From CAWCDJ01 sp963836015 (lineage in GTDB: Bacteria > Acidobacteriota > Terriglobia > Bryobacterales > Bryobacteraceae), in NCBI GenBank assembly GCA_963836015.1, contig CAWIIF010000015.1:2294001-2358000 (forward strand): 64,000 bases of DNA, given 5' to 3'. Within the stretch, counting starts at the first letter, position 1, and the number at the start of each line of letters is the position of its first letter. Below, piece by piece: positions 24,473 to 32,619 of this stretch. Under the pieces are notes generated by a model. It searched no databases. It was not told where the DNA came from and worked only from the letters and a program-made list of their open reading frames with translations. The position numbers were made by a program, and so were the translations under genes.

Positions 24473-25759
24473 ATGGTTGGAAACGGTCTTCGTCAATTCG
24501 TGGTGGCAGGCGCGGTAATGGTTCTGCTGGCGGGGTGCGGCCTGCGCCGGCACAAGTACGACAACCCCATCACGAAAGACACACAGCAGCCCGATAAGGT
24601 GCTCTTCGACCAGGCCATCAACGAGATCGAGCACAGCCGGTTCGAGCGCGGGCGGCTCATCCTGCAGACCCTCATGAATACCTACGACACCAGCGAGTAC
24701 CTGGCGAAATCCAAGCTCGCGGTGGCCGATTCCTGGTATCGCGAAGGCGGCGCCCACGGGTACGCGCAGGCCGAGGCCGAGTACAAGGATTTCATTCTCT
24801 TCTACCCCAACATGGAAGAGTCGGCCGAAGCCCAGGAAAAGATCTGCAAGATGCAGTACAACCAGATGGAGAAGGCCGATCGCGACTCCACTCACGCTTT
24901 GCGGGCCGAGGACGAGTGCCGGCAGTTGCTGGTGCAGTTCCCCAACAGCAAGTTCGCGCCCGACGCGCAGCAGATGCTTCGCAACGTTCAGGAGGTGCTG
25001 GCCGATAAGGAGTACCGGGTGGGCATATTCTACGGCCACAAGGGGAGCTTCCCGGCGGCCGCCAACCGGCTGCAGGCCCTCACCGACCAGTTCCCGCTCT
25101 ACAGCCAGGCCGACGATGCGCTGTGGGACCTGGCGACGGATTACCAGCACATGGGCGATCGCTTCGAGAACCAGCAGGCCTCGGCCTACACCAAGATCGT
25201 CCGCGATTATCCCCTGAGCTCGCACGTGGAAGAAGCCAAAGCGCGCCTGGAAGAGATGAAGCGCCCGGTTCCGGAAGCCGATCCGGTGGCTTATGCCCGG
25301 ATGAAATATGAGCTCGAAAACCGCACCAGCCGCAGCCTGCTCGGCAAGGTCTGGGGACCGTTCAGCGGCAAGCCGGATACCAGCGTGGCCGCCAAGTCGG
25401 GCAGCCCGCAGATGACCGGCTTCCGTCCGCAGATTCCGGTCAGCGTTCCGCAGGCGGCGGCCGGGGTCACGGGTGTGACAGATGTGGGAGTCTCGGTGCC
25501 GACGGATCCGTCGGCGATCGATAAGAATCCGGATGCGCGGATGAATCCGCCTGGCGCGGCCGCCACCGGCACAGCGGCGGGCACAAATGCCGCGGCGCCG
25601 GCGGCATCCGGCACGGCCGCGGCTGCTCCGGCCAACGAGCCGCCTCCGCAGAACCACACGATGAAGCCGAAGAAGGTCAAAAAGCCCAAGGTCAAGAAGA
25701 ACTCCAAGCCGAAGGAGCAGCCTGCTACGGACAAGGAGCAGTCCACCACCAAACAATGA
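24473..25759 (+). CDS. BamD-like outer-membrane assembly lipoprotein with long tail
   Basis: A 428-residue lipoprotein with signal and lipobox MVLLAGC. Residues about 35-270 hold BamD/YfiO-type TPR-like repeats (FDQAINEIEHSRFERGRLIL, LAKSKLAVADSWYREGG, AEAEYKDFILFYPN, PNSKFAPDAQQML). BamD is an essential part of the beta-barrel insertion complex. Residues about 300-428 are low complexity, first Ala/Pro/Gly/Thr rich and then Lys rich (MKPKKVKKPKVKKNSKPKE), which is unusual for BamD. AGGA lies about 7 bases before ATG 24473; GTG 24440 is an alternative. Its stop overlaps the response regulator start. Confidence 0.85.
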   Translation: MVGNGLRQFVVAGAVMVLLAGCGLRRHKYDNPITKDTQQPDKVLFDQAINEIEHSRFERGRLILQTLMNTYDTSEYLAKSKLAVADSWYREGGAHGYAQAEAEYKDFILFYPNMEESAEAQEKICKMQYNQMEKADRDSTHALRAEDECRQLLVQFPNSKFAPDAQQMLRNVQEVLADKEYRVGIFYGHKGSFPAAANRLQALTDQFPLYSQADDALWDLATDYQHMGDRFENQQASAYTKIVRDYPLSSHVEEAKARLEEMKRPVPEADPVAYARMKYELENRTSRSLLGKVWGPFSGKPDTSVAAKSGSPQMTGFRPQIPVSVPQAAAGVTGVTDVGVSVPTDPSAIDKNPDARMNPPGAAATGTAAGTNAAAPAASGTAAAAPANEPPPQNHTMKPKKVKKPKVKKNSKPKEQPATDKEQSTTKQ

Positions 25760-26499
25760 GCCGCATTCTGCTGGTAGACGACAGCCCGCATGCCCAGCGG
25801 ATGGGTGAGCGCATCCTCGCTGAAGAGGGCTACGAGGTTGTAACTGTCAGCAACGCCGATTCCGCCCTCATCCGCCTGGACGATGTGGATCCGGACGTGG
25901 TGATAGCGGATACGGTCATGCCGGGGCGCACCGGATTCGAGATCTGCCAGTACCTGAAGATGAGCCCGCGGCACAAGCACGTGCGGGTGATTCTGACCGC
26001 CGGTGTGCTGGAGTCGCTCGATGAAGACCACATCAAACGGGCGGAAGCCGACGGCACTTTGAAGAAGCCGTTCGAGGCCAGCGCCTTGATCGCCGCCGTG
26101 AAACCGCTGGCGGAGGCCGCCGCCAAGGCCCGCGAAGGTGTGGAGGCGCCCGGAGCCGCCCGCCCTGCGCCGGAGACTCCCGCGCAGCTAGCGCCGTTCG
26201 TGGCGGTTGTGGATGCCGAGCAGGTGCGTGCCGCCGTGACGGTAGCGCTCGACGCCGCCATGGAGAAGATGGTCGAAGAGATCACGCGGCGTGTGCTGGC
26301 GGCCCTAAACACGAAGAAGTCCATTCCCGAATCCACGCCGGTCGTGCTGGAGCCGGCCAGGCCAAGCCTGCCCGAGCCCGCCGCTCCGGTTTCCGAGCCG
26401 GTCCGCCGCGTCAACCCCGTCCGCCTGCGCAGCGGATCCATACTAGGATTGGGATTGGCCCATGGCGAGCCCGAAAGCTCCGACCCCAGGCCCCTCTGA
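25756..26499 (+). CDS. Response regulator with Pro-rich and helical C-terminus
   Basis: 247 residues. The N-terminal receiver (1-115) has the acidic pair ILLVDDS, phospho-Asp in VVIADTVMPGRTGFEI, Thr/Ala in ILTAGV and Lys in LKKPFE. A Pro/Ala linker (APGAARPAPETPAQ) follows. A helix (VDAEQVRAAVTVALDAAMEK) and a Pro-rich end come last. There is no DNA-binding or enzymatic domain, so output must be by protein contact. It overlaps the bamD-like gene by ATGA. No kinase is adjacent. Confidence 0.85.
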   Translation: MSRILLVDDSPHAQRMGERILAEEGYEVVTVSNADSALIRLDDVDPDVVIADTVMPGRTGFEICQYLKMSPRHKHVRVILTAGVLESLDEDHIKRAEADGTLKKPFEASALIAAVKPLAEAAAKAREGVEAPGAARPAPETPAQLAPFVAVVDAEQVRAAVTVALDAAMEKMVEEITRRVLAALNTKKSIPESTPVVLEPARPSLPEPAAPVSEPVRRVNPVRLRSGSILGLGLAHGEPESSDPRPL

Positions 26500-26505
26500 C
26501 CGCCT

Positions 26506-27006
26506 ATGCCTGACAACAGTTTCGACGTAGTCTCCAAGATCGAGCTGCCGGAAGTGCTGAATGCCATCCAGCAGTCGCAGAAGGAAATCCATCAGCGCTA
26601 CGATCTGAAGGATTCGCACTCGAATATCGAGCTCAAAGAGAAGGACAACAAGATCCTGCTGGCCAGCCAGGATGAGTTCAAGCTGAAGGCCGTGGTGGAT
26701 ATTCTCGAATCCAAGCTGGTGAAGCGCCACGTCCCCTTGAAGGGCCTCTCCTACGGCGAGATCACCGCGGCGGCGGGCTCCACCGTGCGTCAGGAGATCA
26801 CGCTGCAGCAGGGCATCCCCACGGAGAAGGCGCGGGAAATCGTCAAGAAGATCAAGGACAGCAAGCTCAAGGTGCAGGCCTCGATCCAGGGCGATTTCGT
26901 GCGCGTCGCGGGGCGCGACCGGGACGTTCTGCAGTCGGTGATTCAACTGTTGCGCGACTCCGATTTCGGCATCGACATGCAGTTCACCAATTACCGCACG
27001 AACTGA
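26506..27006 (+). CDS. yajQ: YajQ family nucleotide-binding protein
   Basis: A 166-residue protein with typical YajQ residues: NSFDVVSKIELPEVLNAIQQ, DSHSNIELKEKDNKI, KRHVPLKGLSYGEI, GSTVRQEITLQQGIPTEKAR and IKDSKLKVQASIQGD. YajQ has two RNP-type folds and binds nucleic acid and nucleotides, with cyclic di-GMP binding shown for some homologues. It lies 6 bases after the response regulator stop. Regulation through cyclic di-GMP is only inferred from the family. Confidence 0.95.
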   Translation: MPDNSFDVVSKIELPEVLNAIQQSQKEIHQRYDLKDSHSNIELKEKDNKILLASQDEFKLKAVVDILESKLVKRHVPLKGLSYGEITAAAGSTVRQEITLQQGIPTEKAREIVKKIKDSKLKVQASIQGDFVRVAGRDRDVLQSVIQLLRDSDFGIDMQFTNYRTN

Positions 27007-27007
27007 C

Positions 27008-27634
27008 GTGCCGCGGCGGATCGAATCGCACGACCTGGCCGGACCGGCGGGGCGCCTGGAAGCGCTGCTCGAAGAGCCGGAAGACCGCGAGCCGCGCATG
27101 GCGGCGCTGGTGTGCCATCCGCATCCCCTCTATGGCGGTACGCTTCACAACAAGGTGGTCTTCCGGCTGGCACGCGGCCTGCGCAAGGCCGGGATGGTGG
27201 TGCTGCGCTTCAACTTCCGCGGAGTGGGCCGCAGCCAGGGGGAGCACGGCAACTTGGAAGGCGAAATCGAGGATGCTCGCGCGGCGCTGGGGTGGCTGCG
27301 CGAGCGATATCCGGCGCTGCCCTTCGGCCTGGCGGGGTTCTCGTTCGGCTCACGGGTGATTACGGCGCTCGGCTGCTCGACCGGAGATCCGGCGTTCCTG
27401 CTGGCGGCCGGATTCCCGACGCGCTTCGGCCCCGCCGCTTTCCTCGAAACGTGCGCGATTCCCAAGACCTTCATTCAGAGCACCCACGACCAGTACGGTC
27501 CGCGGCCCGAGCTGGAAGCGGCCTTCGAGCGATTCGCCGAACCGAAAAAGCTGATCTTCATCGAAAGCGCGGACCACTTCTTTGCCGGTGGCCTCGACGC
27601 GCTCGAGCACGCCGTGGAAACGGCTATCGCTTGA
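27008..27634 (+). CDS. Alpha/beta hydrolase (KANL3/Tex30-like)
   Basis: A 208-residue alpha/beta hydrolase. Motifs are ALVCHPHPLYGGTLHNKVV, RFNFRGVGRSQGEHG, FGLAGFSFGSRV (nucleophile elbow GFSFG, Ser), an acidic loop QSTHDQYGP and His in ESADHFFAGGLDA. This CHPHPxxGGT pattern is a widespread group of uncharacterised hydrolases. The start is GTG, two bases after the yajQ stop. Its end overlaps the convergent YkgJ gene by 11 bases. Confidence 0.9.
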   Translation: MPRRIESHDLAGPAGRLEALLEEPEDREPRMAALVCHPHPLYGGTLHNKVVFRLARGLRKAGMVVLRFNFRGVGRSQGEHGNLEGEIEDARAALGWLRERYPALPFGLAGFSFGSRVITALGCSTGDPAFLLAAGFPTRFGPAAFLETCAIPKTFIQSTHDQYGPRPELEAAFERFAEPKKLIFIESADHFFAGGLDALEHAVETAIA

Positions 27635-28130
27635 ATCGCAGCTCCACCTTGAAGGCCTCGAGCGAGTTGTAGACGATGGGGCAGTAGCAGGCGCGGTCCA
27701 CGAACTGCCACATGCGGCTGGCAATCGAACCATTGCCCCGCACCACGTGCGGAAAGCGCTGGCACGTCTCGGGGCGCGCTTCGTAGACCGTGCAGGAGGT
27801 ACCGTCGAGGAACACGCATCCGGCCTCGTCGGTGCGTTTGAGGATGCGGCCCTCCTCCTCGCTCTCCATGGTGTATTCGGCCAGGAATCGCTCGCGCGAG
27901 ATCCGCAGGTGCTTCGCCAGGCGCCCTATGTCGCGCTCTGCCAGCACGACGGTCGCCACCTTGCAGCAGTTGGCGCACTGCGTGCAATCGATCTGCTGCT
28001 CGATCCCCTCGGCGATTCGGCGGAGGATGCGGTCGGAGTGGTCGTGCGATTTCATGAAGCGCCGGAAACGCAGATTTTCATCGCGCTTCTTCTCGCCCTG
28101 AACGCGGATCTGGACCAGGTCGGTGAGCAT
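27624..28130 (-). CDS. YkgJ family cysteine-cluster protein
   Basis: 168 residues with a cysteine-rich metal site: IDCTQCANCCKVATVVLAERD, AGCVFLDGTSCTVYEARPETC and a late CYCPIVYN. This is the YkgJ/Fe-S cluster-like pattern (CxxCxxCC...C...CxxY..RP..C). Members bind zinc or an iron-sulfur cluster and their function is unknown. It is divergent from the amidase gene and convergent with the alpha/beta hydrolase. Confidence 0.88.
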   Translation of the reverse strand: MLTDLVQIRVQGEKKRDENLRFRRFMKSHDHSDRILRRIAEGIEQQIDCTQCANCCKVATVVLAERDIGRLAKHLRISRERFLAEYTMESEEEGRILKRTDEAGCVFLDGTSCTVYEARPETCQRFPHVVRGNGSIASRMWQFVDRACYCPIVYNSLEAFKVELRFKR

Positions 28131-28147
28131 CCTCTTCCAGGTTAGCC

Positions 28148-28153
28148 GATAAT
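28148..28153 (+). promoter_or_regulatory. Candidate -10 of the amidase gene (leaderless)
   Basis: GATAAT ends 6 bases before the amidase ATG at 28160, and no SD is present. This suggests a leaderless transcript. Confidence 0.4.
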
Positions 28154-28159
28154 CGAAAA

Positions 28160-29650
28160 ATGGACCGCCGCTCCTTCCTGCAGCAGGTTACCGCCGCCGC
28201 TGCCTTTGCTCGCACGGCGCGGGCTCAGATGCCCGATCTCGACGAGGCTACCATCGCGGACCTCTCGAAGTTTTCCGCCAGCCAGCTCACGGAATACTAC
28301 ATCGGGCGTATCCGCGAGAGAGACGCTCTCACGCGAGCCGTTGTGGAGTTGAATCCGGACGCGATGAAGATTGCGGCGGAGCTGGATCGCGGCCCGCAGC
28401 GGGGCCCGCTGCACGGGATGCCGGTGCTCATCAAGGACAATATCGATACTGGCGACAATCTGAAGACCACCGCCGGCTCCCTGGCCCTGGTGGACGCGCC
28501 GAGGCCCTCCGACGCGGCCGTGGTGGTGCGCCTGCGCGCGGCCGGCGCGGTGATTCTCGGCAAAACCAATCTCAGCGAGTGGGCGAATTTCCGGTCCTCG
28601 CATTCCATAAGCGGATGGAGCGGCCGAGGGGGGCAGACCCGCAATCCCTATGCGCTCGACCGGAGTCCCTGCGGGTCGAGCTCGGGCTCGGGAGTAGCGG
28701 CTTCCGCCAATTTCTGCGCGGCGGCTGTAGGAACGGAGACGGATGGCTCGGTGGTTTGCCCGGCCTCCATGAACGGGCTGGTGGGGATCAAGCCGACCGT
28801 GGGGCTAATCGGCGGGCGGGGCATCGTTCCCATCGCGCACAGCCAGGATACGGCCGGGCCGATGGCGCGCACGGTTCGCGACGCGGCGATTCTGCTGGGC
28901 GCCTTGGCGGAAGGACCCAAGGCGCAGCCGGACTATACGAAGTTCCTCGACCCGCACGGTCTGCGCGGCGCGCGCCTCGGGGTGGCCCGCGAATTCTTCG
29001 GGATTACGGCGGACACAGACCGCCTGATGGAGGATGCCATCGCCGAGATGAAGCGGCAGGGCGCGGAGATCGTCGATCCCGCCAACCTTCCTTCGCACGG
29101 CAAGGAGGGCGATTCCGAGATGGAGGTGCTGCTTTACGAGTTCAAGGCCGACCTGAATGCGTATCTCGAGAGGCGCGGCACTGGTCTGACGCTCGAGAAG
29201 CTGATCGACTTCAACGAAAAGAACCGCGGCAAAGAGATGCCCTACTTCGAGCAGGAGCTGTTTCTCCGCGCGCAAAAGAAAGGCCCTTTGAGCGAACCGG
29301 CCTATCGCAAGGCGCTGGCCCTTAACCAGAGGACGGCGCGCGCCGAGGGTATCGACGCCGTCGTAAAGCAGCACCGCGTCGATGCAATCGTCGCGCCGAC
29401 GGCCGGGCCGGCCTGGCTCATCGACTTCGTGAACGGCGACCACGATACCGGCGGCTCCACCGGTCCGGCGGCGCGCGCAGGGTATCCCGACATCACGGTT
29501 CCCGCGGGACTCGTGCGCGGCCTGCCGGTGGGGATTTCGTTCTTCGGGCCGGCCTGGAGCGAGCCGGTGCTGCTCAAGCTGGCATACAGCTTCGAGCAGG
29601 CGACGAAGGCGCGGCGGGTGCCGAAGATGCTGCCGAGTCTGCCGGTGTAG
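28160..29650 (+). CDS. Amidase signature family protein, exported
   Basis: A 496-residue protein with a Tat-like N-terminus (MDRRSFLQQVTAAAAFARTARA). Amidase-signature residues are Lys in PVLIKDNIDT, the Ser pair in GSSSGSGVAASA and TDGSVVCPAS, and the cis-Ser stretch GTETDGSV. It hydrolyses an amide, probably in the periplasm. It lacks gatB/gatC neighbours and has a leader, so it is not GatA. The substrate is unknown. Confidence 0.93.
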   Translation: MDRRSFLQQVTAAAAFARTARAQMPDLDEATIADLSKFSASQLTEYYIGRIRERDALTRAVVELNPDAMKIAAELDRGPQRGPLHGMPVLIKDNIDTGDNLKTTAGSLALVDAPRPSDAAVVVRLRAAGAVILGKTNLSEWANFRSSHSISGWSGRGGQTRNPYALDRSPCGSSSGSGVAASANFCAAAVGTETDGSVVCPASMNGLVGIKPTVGLIGGRGIVPIAHSQDTAGPMARTVRDAAILLGALAEGPKAQPDYTKFLDPHGLRGARLGVAREFFGITADTDRLMEDAIAEMKRQGAEIVDPANLPSHGKEGDSEMEVLLYEFKADLNAYLERRGTGLTLEKLIDFNEKNRGKEMPYFEQELFLRAQKKGPLSEPAYRKALALNQRTARAEGIDAVVKQHRVDAIVAPTAGPAWLIDFVNGDHDTGGSTGPAARAGYPDITVPAGLVRGLPVGISFFGPAWSEPVLLKLAYSFEQATKARRVPKMLPSLPV

Positions 29651-29695
29651 CGGCGGACGCCGGTAACAGAGGCGCGACCCTGAGGGAGCGGGCCG

Positions 29696-29720
29696 GGGCA
29701 GGCCGGTAGACCTACCCTAC
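29696..29720. repeat. Dispersed palindromic repeat copy at the 3' end of accD
   Basis: On the minus strand GTAGGGTAGGTC then TACCGGCCTGCCC. It differs at two positions from the rsmB copy. Its GTAGGGTAG encodes the last Val-Gly and the stop of accD. Confidence 0.8.
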
Positions 29721-30569
29721 AAAAAAGCTCAACGCCGTCGAAAGGAAGGGCTTCATCTCAAGACGCGGGACTACGGCGTCGAGCATGCCGTGCTGCAGCA
29801 GGAATTCGGATCGCTGGAAACCCGCGGGTAGCTTTTGGCGGATAGTCTGCTCGATGACGCGCGGACCGGCGAAACCGATCAGCGCGCCGGGCTCCGCGAT
29901 GTTCAGGTCGCCTAACATGGCGAAACTGGCGGTCACGCCGCCGGTGGTGGGGTCGGTGAGCACGCTGATGAACGGCAGCCGCGCCTCGTCGAGCCGCATC
30001 AGGCCGGCGGAAACCTTGGCCATCTGCATGAGGCTGACCGCCCCTTCCTGCATGCGGGCCCCGCCCGAGGCCGAAACGACGATCAGCGGGGCGGATTCGG
30101 CGAGCGAGCGCTCGATGGCGCGCATGATCTTTTCGCCCACCACGCAGCCCATGCTGCCGCCGATGAAGCGGATGTCCATCACGCACACCTGCACGCGCCG
30201 GCCGTCCAGCCTGCCGGCCGCGGCGATCATTGCGTCGCTGAGGCTGGTGGCGTGCTGCATCGATTTCAGCCGCTCGCTGTAGGGTTTGCTGTCGTGGAAA
30301 CATAGCGGGTCTGAAGAGGTCAACTGGTCGTCGTAAGTTTCGTAGACGCCGTCGTCCAGCAGGAGCCTGAGCCGCGCCGTGACCTCCATGCGGAAGTGGT
30401 GGCCGCACTTGGGGCAGAGGCTCCAGTTATTTTCGAGGTCCTTCTTCCAAATGATCTGGCGGCAGCCGTCACACTTCTGCCACAGCCCTTCGGTGCGGAC
30501 TTTGCGTTCTCCGTTGCCCGGTGCCGGCAGTTTCGCCGCGGCGGATTGGTCCCGCTTAAACCACGACAT
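29712..30569 (-). CDS. accD: Acetyl-CoA carboxylase carboxyltransferase beta subunit
   Basis: A 285-residue protein with the AccD zinc ribbon (KCDGCRQIIW and CPKCGHHFRM) and carboxyltransferase core (FIGGSMGCVVGEKIMRA, SASGGARMQEGAVSLMQMAK, LTDPTTGGVTASFAMLGD, IGFAGPRVIEQTIRQKLP). With AccA it carries out the second half-reaction giving malonyl-CoA. AccA is not in the window. The final codons and stop (GTAGGGTAG) lie in the dispersed repeat. Confidence 0.97.
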   Translation of the reverse strand: MSWFKRDQSAAAKLPAPGNGERKVRTEGLWQKCDGCRQIIWKKDLENNWSLCPKCGHHFRMEVTARLRLLLDDGVYETYDDQLTSSDPLCFHDSKPYSERLKSMQHATSLSDAMIAAAGRLDGRRVQVCVMDIRFIGGSMGCVVGEKIMRAIERSLAESAPLIVVSASGGARMQEGAVSLMQMAKVSAGLMRLDEARLPFISVLTDPTTGGVTASFAMLGDLNIAEPGALIGFAGPRVIEQTIRQKLPAGFQRSEFLLQHGMLDAVVPRLEMKPFLSTALSFFVG

Positions 30570-30581
30570 TCAGAATCAACG

Positions 30582-31001
30582 TTAGCGCGGGTAGGGATGG
30601 CCCCGCAACGTGGCGAAAGCCCGGTAGATCTGCTCGGCGAGCATGGCGCGGGCCAGTTCGTGCGGGAAAGTCATGGCGGAGAGCGAGAGCAGCAAATCCG
30701 CGCGCGCCGCCCATCCGGCGGGAAGCCCGTCATGCGCGCCGATCAGGAAGACCAGGTCGCGGCCTTCCATTTCGGCTTTGGAGAGCATCCCCGCGAAGGC
30801 CGCGGAATCGAGCGGCTTGCCGCCGGGGTCGAGGAACAGCTTGCGGGCCGTGGGGTGCTTGGACCACAGATCGGCGCGATCGGGGCGGATCTCGCGCATT
30901 TCGGCCGGGCAATAGCGGCCCGCCCGCGCCAGAAAATCCTCGGCGATGGCGTTGGCGTGCGGGTCTTTCGGTTTACCGATGTAATAGAGGAAAATCTTCA
31001 C
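30582..31001 (-). CDS. rlmH: 23S rRNA pseudouridine-1915 N3-methyltransferase
   Basis: A 139-residue SPOUT methyltransferase. Family stretches are KIFLYYIGKP, LDPGGKPLDSAAFAGML, DLVFLIGAHDGLPAG and LSLSAMTFPHELARAMLAEQIYRAFATLRGHPYPR, the last being the conserved knot and C-terminus. It methylates m3-pseudouridine 1915 in helix 69. The GTG start at 31001 shares GTGA with the stop of rsfS. The rsfS-rlmH order is the common one. Confidence 0.96.
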   Translation of the reverse strand: MKIFLYYIGKPKDPHANAIAEDFLARAGRYCPAEMREIRPDRADLWSKHPTARKLFLDPGGKPLDSAAFAGMLSKAEMEGRDLVFLIGAHDGLPAGWAARADLLLSLSAMTFPHELARAMLAEQIYRAFATLRGHPYPR

Positions 31002-31387
31002 TCGGCCGGAATTCCGACCGTCTTGGCGCTGCGCCAGAGGCGTTCGAGGCCATAGTATTCGCGCGCTTTCGGAGAGAAGATGTGGATCAGCACGTCCCCG
31101 TAGTCGGCGAGCACCCACTCGGCCTGACTGTATCCTTCCACACTAATCGGCAGTTCGCCTGCCTGGTGCTTCATCTGCAAGCCGACTTCGTCGCTGATGG
31201 CTTGGATCTGCCGCTGGTTGGCGCCCGTGCAGATGACGAAATAGTCCGCGAACGAGGTGATCCCCGTCAAATCAAGCACGGTGATCTCCGTAGCTTTTTT
31301 GGATTCGGCCGCGCGTACCGCGATCAGCCAGGTAGGACTCTCGGACGTTTCGACTTCAGAACTTTCTATCAGGTCAACCTTGCTCAG
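30998..31387 (-). CDS. rsfS: Ribosome silencing factor, probable CTG start
   Basis: The conserved RsfS body is clear: ATEITVLDLTGITSFADYFVI, GANQRQIQAISDEV, EGYSQAEWVLADYGDVLIHIF and YYGLERLW. RsfS binds L14 and blocks subunit joining in starvation. The first ATG/GTG/TTG in frame (GTG 31279) would remove conserved upstream residues (WLIAVRAAESKKATEI). The frame opens after TAA at 31393-31391, and a CTG at 31387 sits 6 bases after a strong SD, AGGGGAG (31400-31394). I therefore call a CTG start giving 129 residues. ATA is the other unlikely candidate. Confidence 0.85.
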   Translation of the reverse strand: MSKVDLIESSEVETSESPTWLIAVRAAESKKATEITVLDLTGITSFADYFVICTGANQRQIQAISDEVGLQMKHQAGELPISVEGYSQAEWVLADYGDVLIHIFSPKAREYYGLERLWRSAKTVGIPAE

Positions 31388-31439
31388 AAGTTACTCCCCT
31401 GTCCGTATCGTACTACAGCGCAGCAGCCAGGGTTGCCTT

Positions 31440-32171
31440 TCAATAGCCCCTGGCGGTTAAGCCGCCATCCACTACCAGGCACGCGCCGGTGATGAACCGG
31501 GCGGCATCGGAGGCCAGGAAGAAAACCGCCTCGGCAACCTCTTGAGGCGTCCCGATGCGGCGGGCCGGATGCCATTGCGCAATGCGCCCGACCGTCTGCT
31601 CCCAATCGTCCGCGAGGGCCAGTGACCGGCGTAGCAGCGGGGTATCGATATAGCCGGGACACACCACGTTGACGCGGATGCCCTCGGGGCCGTGATCGAC
31701 CGCCATGGCGCGAGTCAACCCGGCCATTCCCGCCTTGGCGGCATCATAGGCGGGGCAGTTCGGCCACGAGACCGAAGCGTGCACGGAGGAGACGTTCACG
31801 ACGGCGCCGCCGCGAGCGCGCATATGCGGAATGGCATACTTCGAGCATAGGAAGACGCTGCGCAGGTTGACGGCGACCTGGCGATCCCACTGCTCCGCCG
31901 TCAGTTCGGGAACCGCGCCGTGGATCTCGATGCCGGCGTTGTTGACAAGCACCTCGAGCGAGCCGAATTCGGATATCACCCGATCGACGGCCGAACGGAC
32001 CGCGGCCTCATCGGACACGTCCGTGGGAATCGCGAGGGCGCTCCCGCCAGGGGCCGGTTCGTTTACGTCGAAGATGGCGACGGCGTATCCCGCGCCCGCC
32101 AGGCGCTCGACCACAGCTGCGCCGATGCCGGAAGCGCCTCCGGTGACGATCGCGGCCTTCTGTTGGCTCAT
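31440..32171 (-). CDS. Short-chain dehydrogenase/reductase
   Basis: A 243-residue classical SDR: TGGASGIGAAVVERL (cofactor motif), LVNNAGIEIHG, Ser in VVNVSSVHASVSWP, YDAAKAG (Tyr and Lys) and VVCPGYIDTPLLRR. The C-terminus is FITGACLVVDGGL. DVNEPA at the end of beta-2 puts Asp there, so NAD is more likely than NADP. The substrate is unknown. ATG at 32171 is used because the motif begins 8 residues later. It is divergent from the cupin gene. Confidence 0.92.
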   Translation of the reverse strand: MSQQKAAIVTGGASGIGAAVVERLAGAGYAVAIFDVNEPAPGGSALAIPTDVSDEAAVRSAVDRVISEFGSLEVLVNNAGIEIHGAVPELTAEQWDRQVAVNLRSVFLCSKYAIPHMRARGGAVVNVSSVHASVSWPNCPAYDAAKAGMAGLTRAMAVDHGPEGIRVNVVCPGYIDTPLLRRSLALADDWEQTVGRIAQWHPARRIGTPQEVAEAVFFLASDAARFITGACLVVDGGLTARGY

Positions 32172-32200
32172 GACTGTTTTCCAGACTAACAGGCTTGAGC

Positions 32201-32206
32201 TATGAT
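32201..32206 (+). promoter_or_regulatory. Candidate -10 of the cupin gene (leaderless)
   Basis: TATGAT ends 7 bases before the ATG at 32214. An upstream ATG (32202) falls inside this hexamer, so 32214 is the better start. No SD is visible. Confidence 0.45.
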
Positions 32207-32213
32207 CGACTGC

Positions 32214-32618
32214 ATGCCGAACCGACGAGACCTTTTCAAGCTGACCGCGCTGAACGCCCTGGCTGCGATGGCCAATGACAAACTCCCGAACGCCACCCGC
32301 GGGGCCAGCCAGGCGCAGGTGACCCACGAGGAGTTCGGAGACCTGAAGGTCTATTTCGACGGGCCGACCGACCAGCTCAGCGCGATGACTGCCGGCAGCC
32401 TGCTGCTGAAACCGGGGAAATCGCCCCACCCTCCGCACCAGCACCCCGAAGAGGAGATCATGGTGGTGACCGAAGGCACGGGCGAGATCTCGATCGACGG
32501 CAAGATCACGAAAGTCGCCGGCGGCTCGATGATGTTCTGCGGCGGCGGGACGCTCCACGGGATCGTGAATACCGGTGAGACGCCGCTGCTGTTTTACTAC
32601 TACAAGTGGAAGCGCTGA
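32214..32618 (+). CDS. Cupin domain protein with Tat-like leader
   Basis: A 134-residue protein with a twin-arginine-like start (PNRRDLFKLTALNALAAM) and a single cupin barrel. Metal-site motif 1 is HPPHQHPEEEIMVVTEGTGEI and motif 2 is GGGTLHGIVNTGE. The His/His/Glu/His set could bind a metal. The substrate is unknown. It ends one base before the convergent phosphoesterase gene. ATG 32202 would add MIDC. Confidence 0.88.
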   Translation: MPNRRDLFKLTALNALAAMANDKLPNATRGASQAQVTHEEFGDLKVYFDGPTDQLSAMTAGSLLLKPGKSPHPPHQHPEEEIMVVTEGTGEISIDGKITKVAGGSMMFCGGGTLHGIVNTGETPLLFYYYKWKR

Positions 32619-32619
32619 C

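Noticed and set aside
29690..29711. Intrinsic terminator between the amidase and accD
   Set aside because: The GC stem is the dispersed repeat and the A-run lies on the accD side, inside its coding end; not a clean terminator for the amidase.
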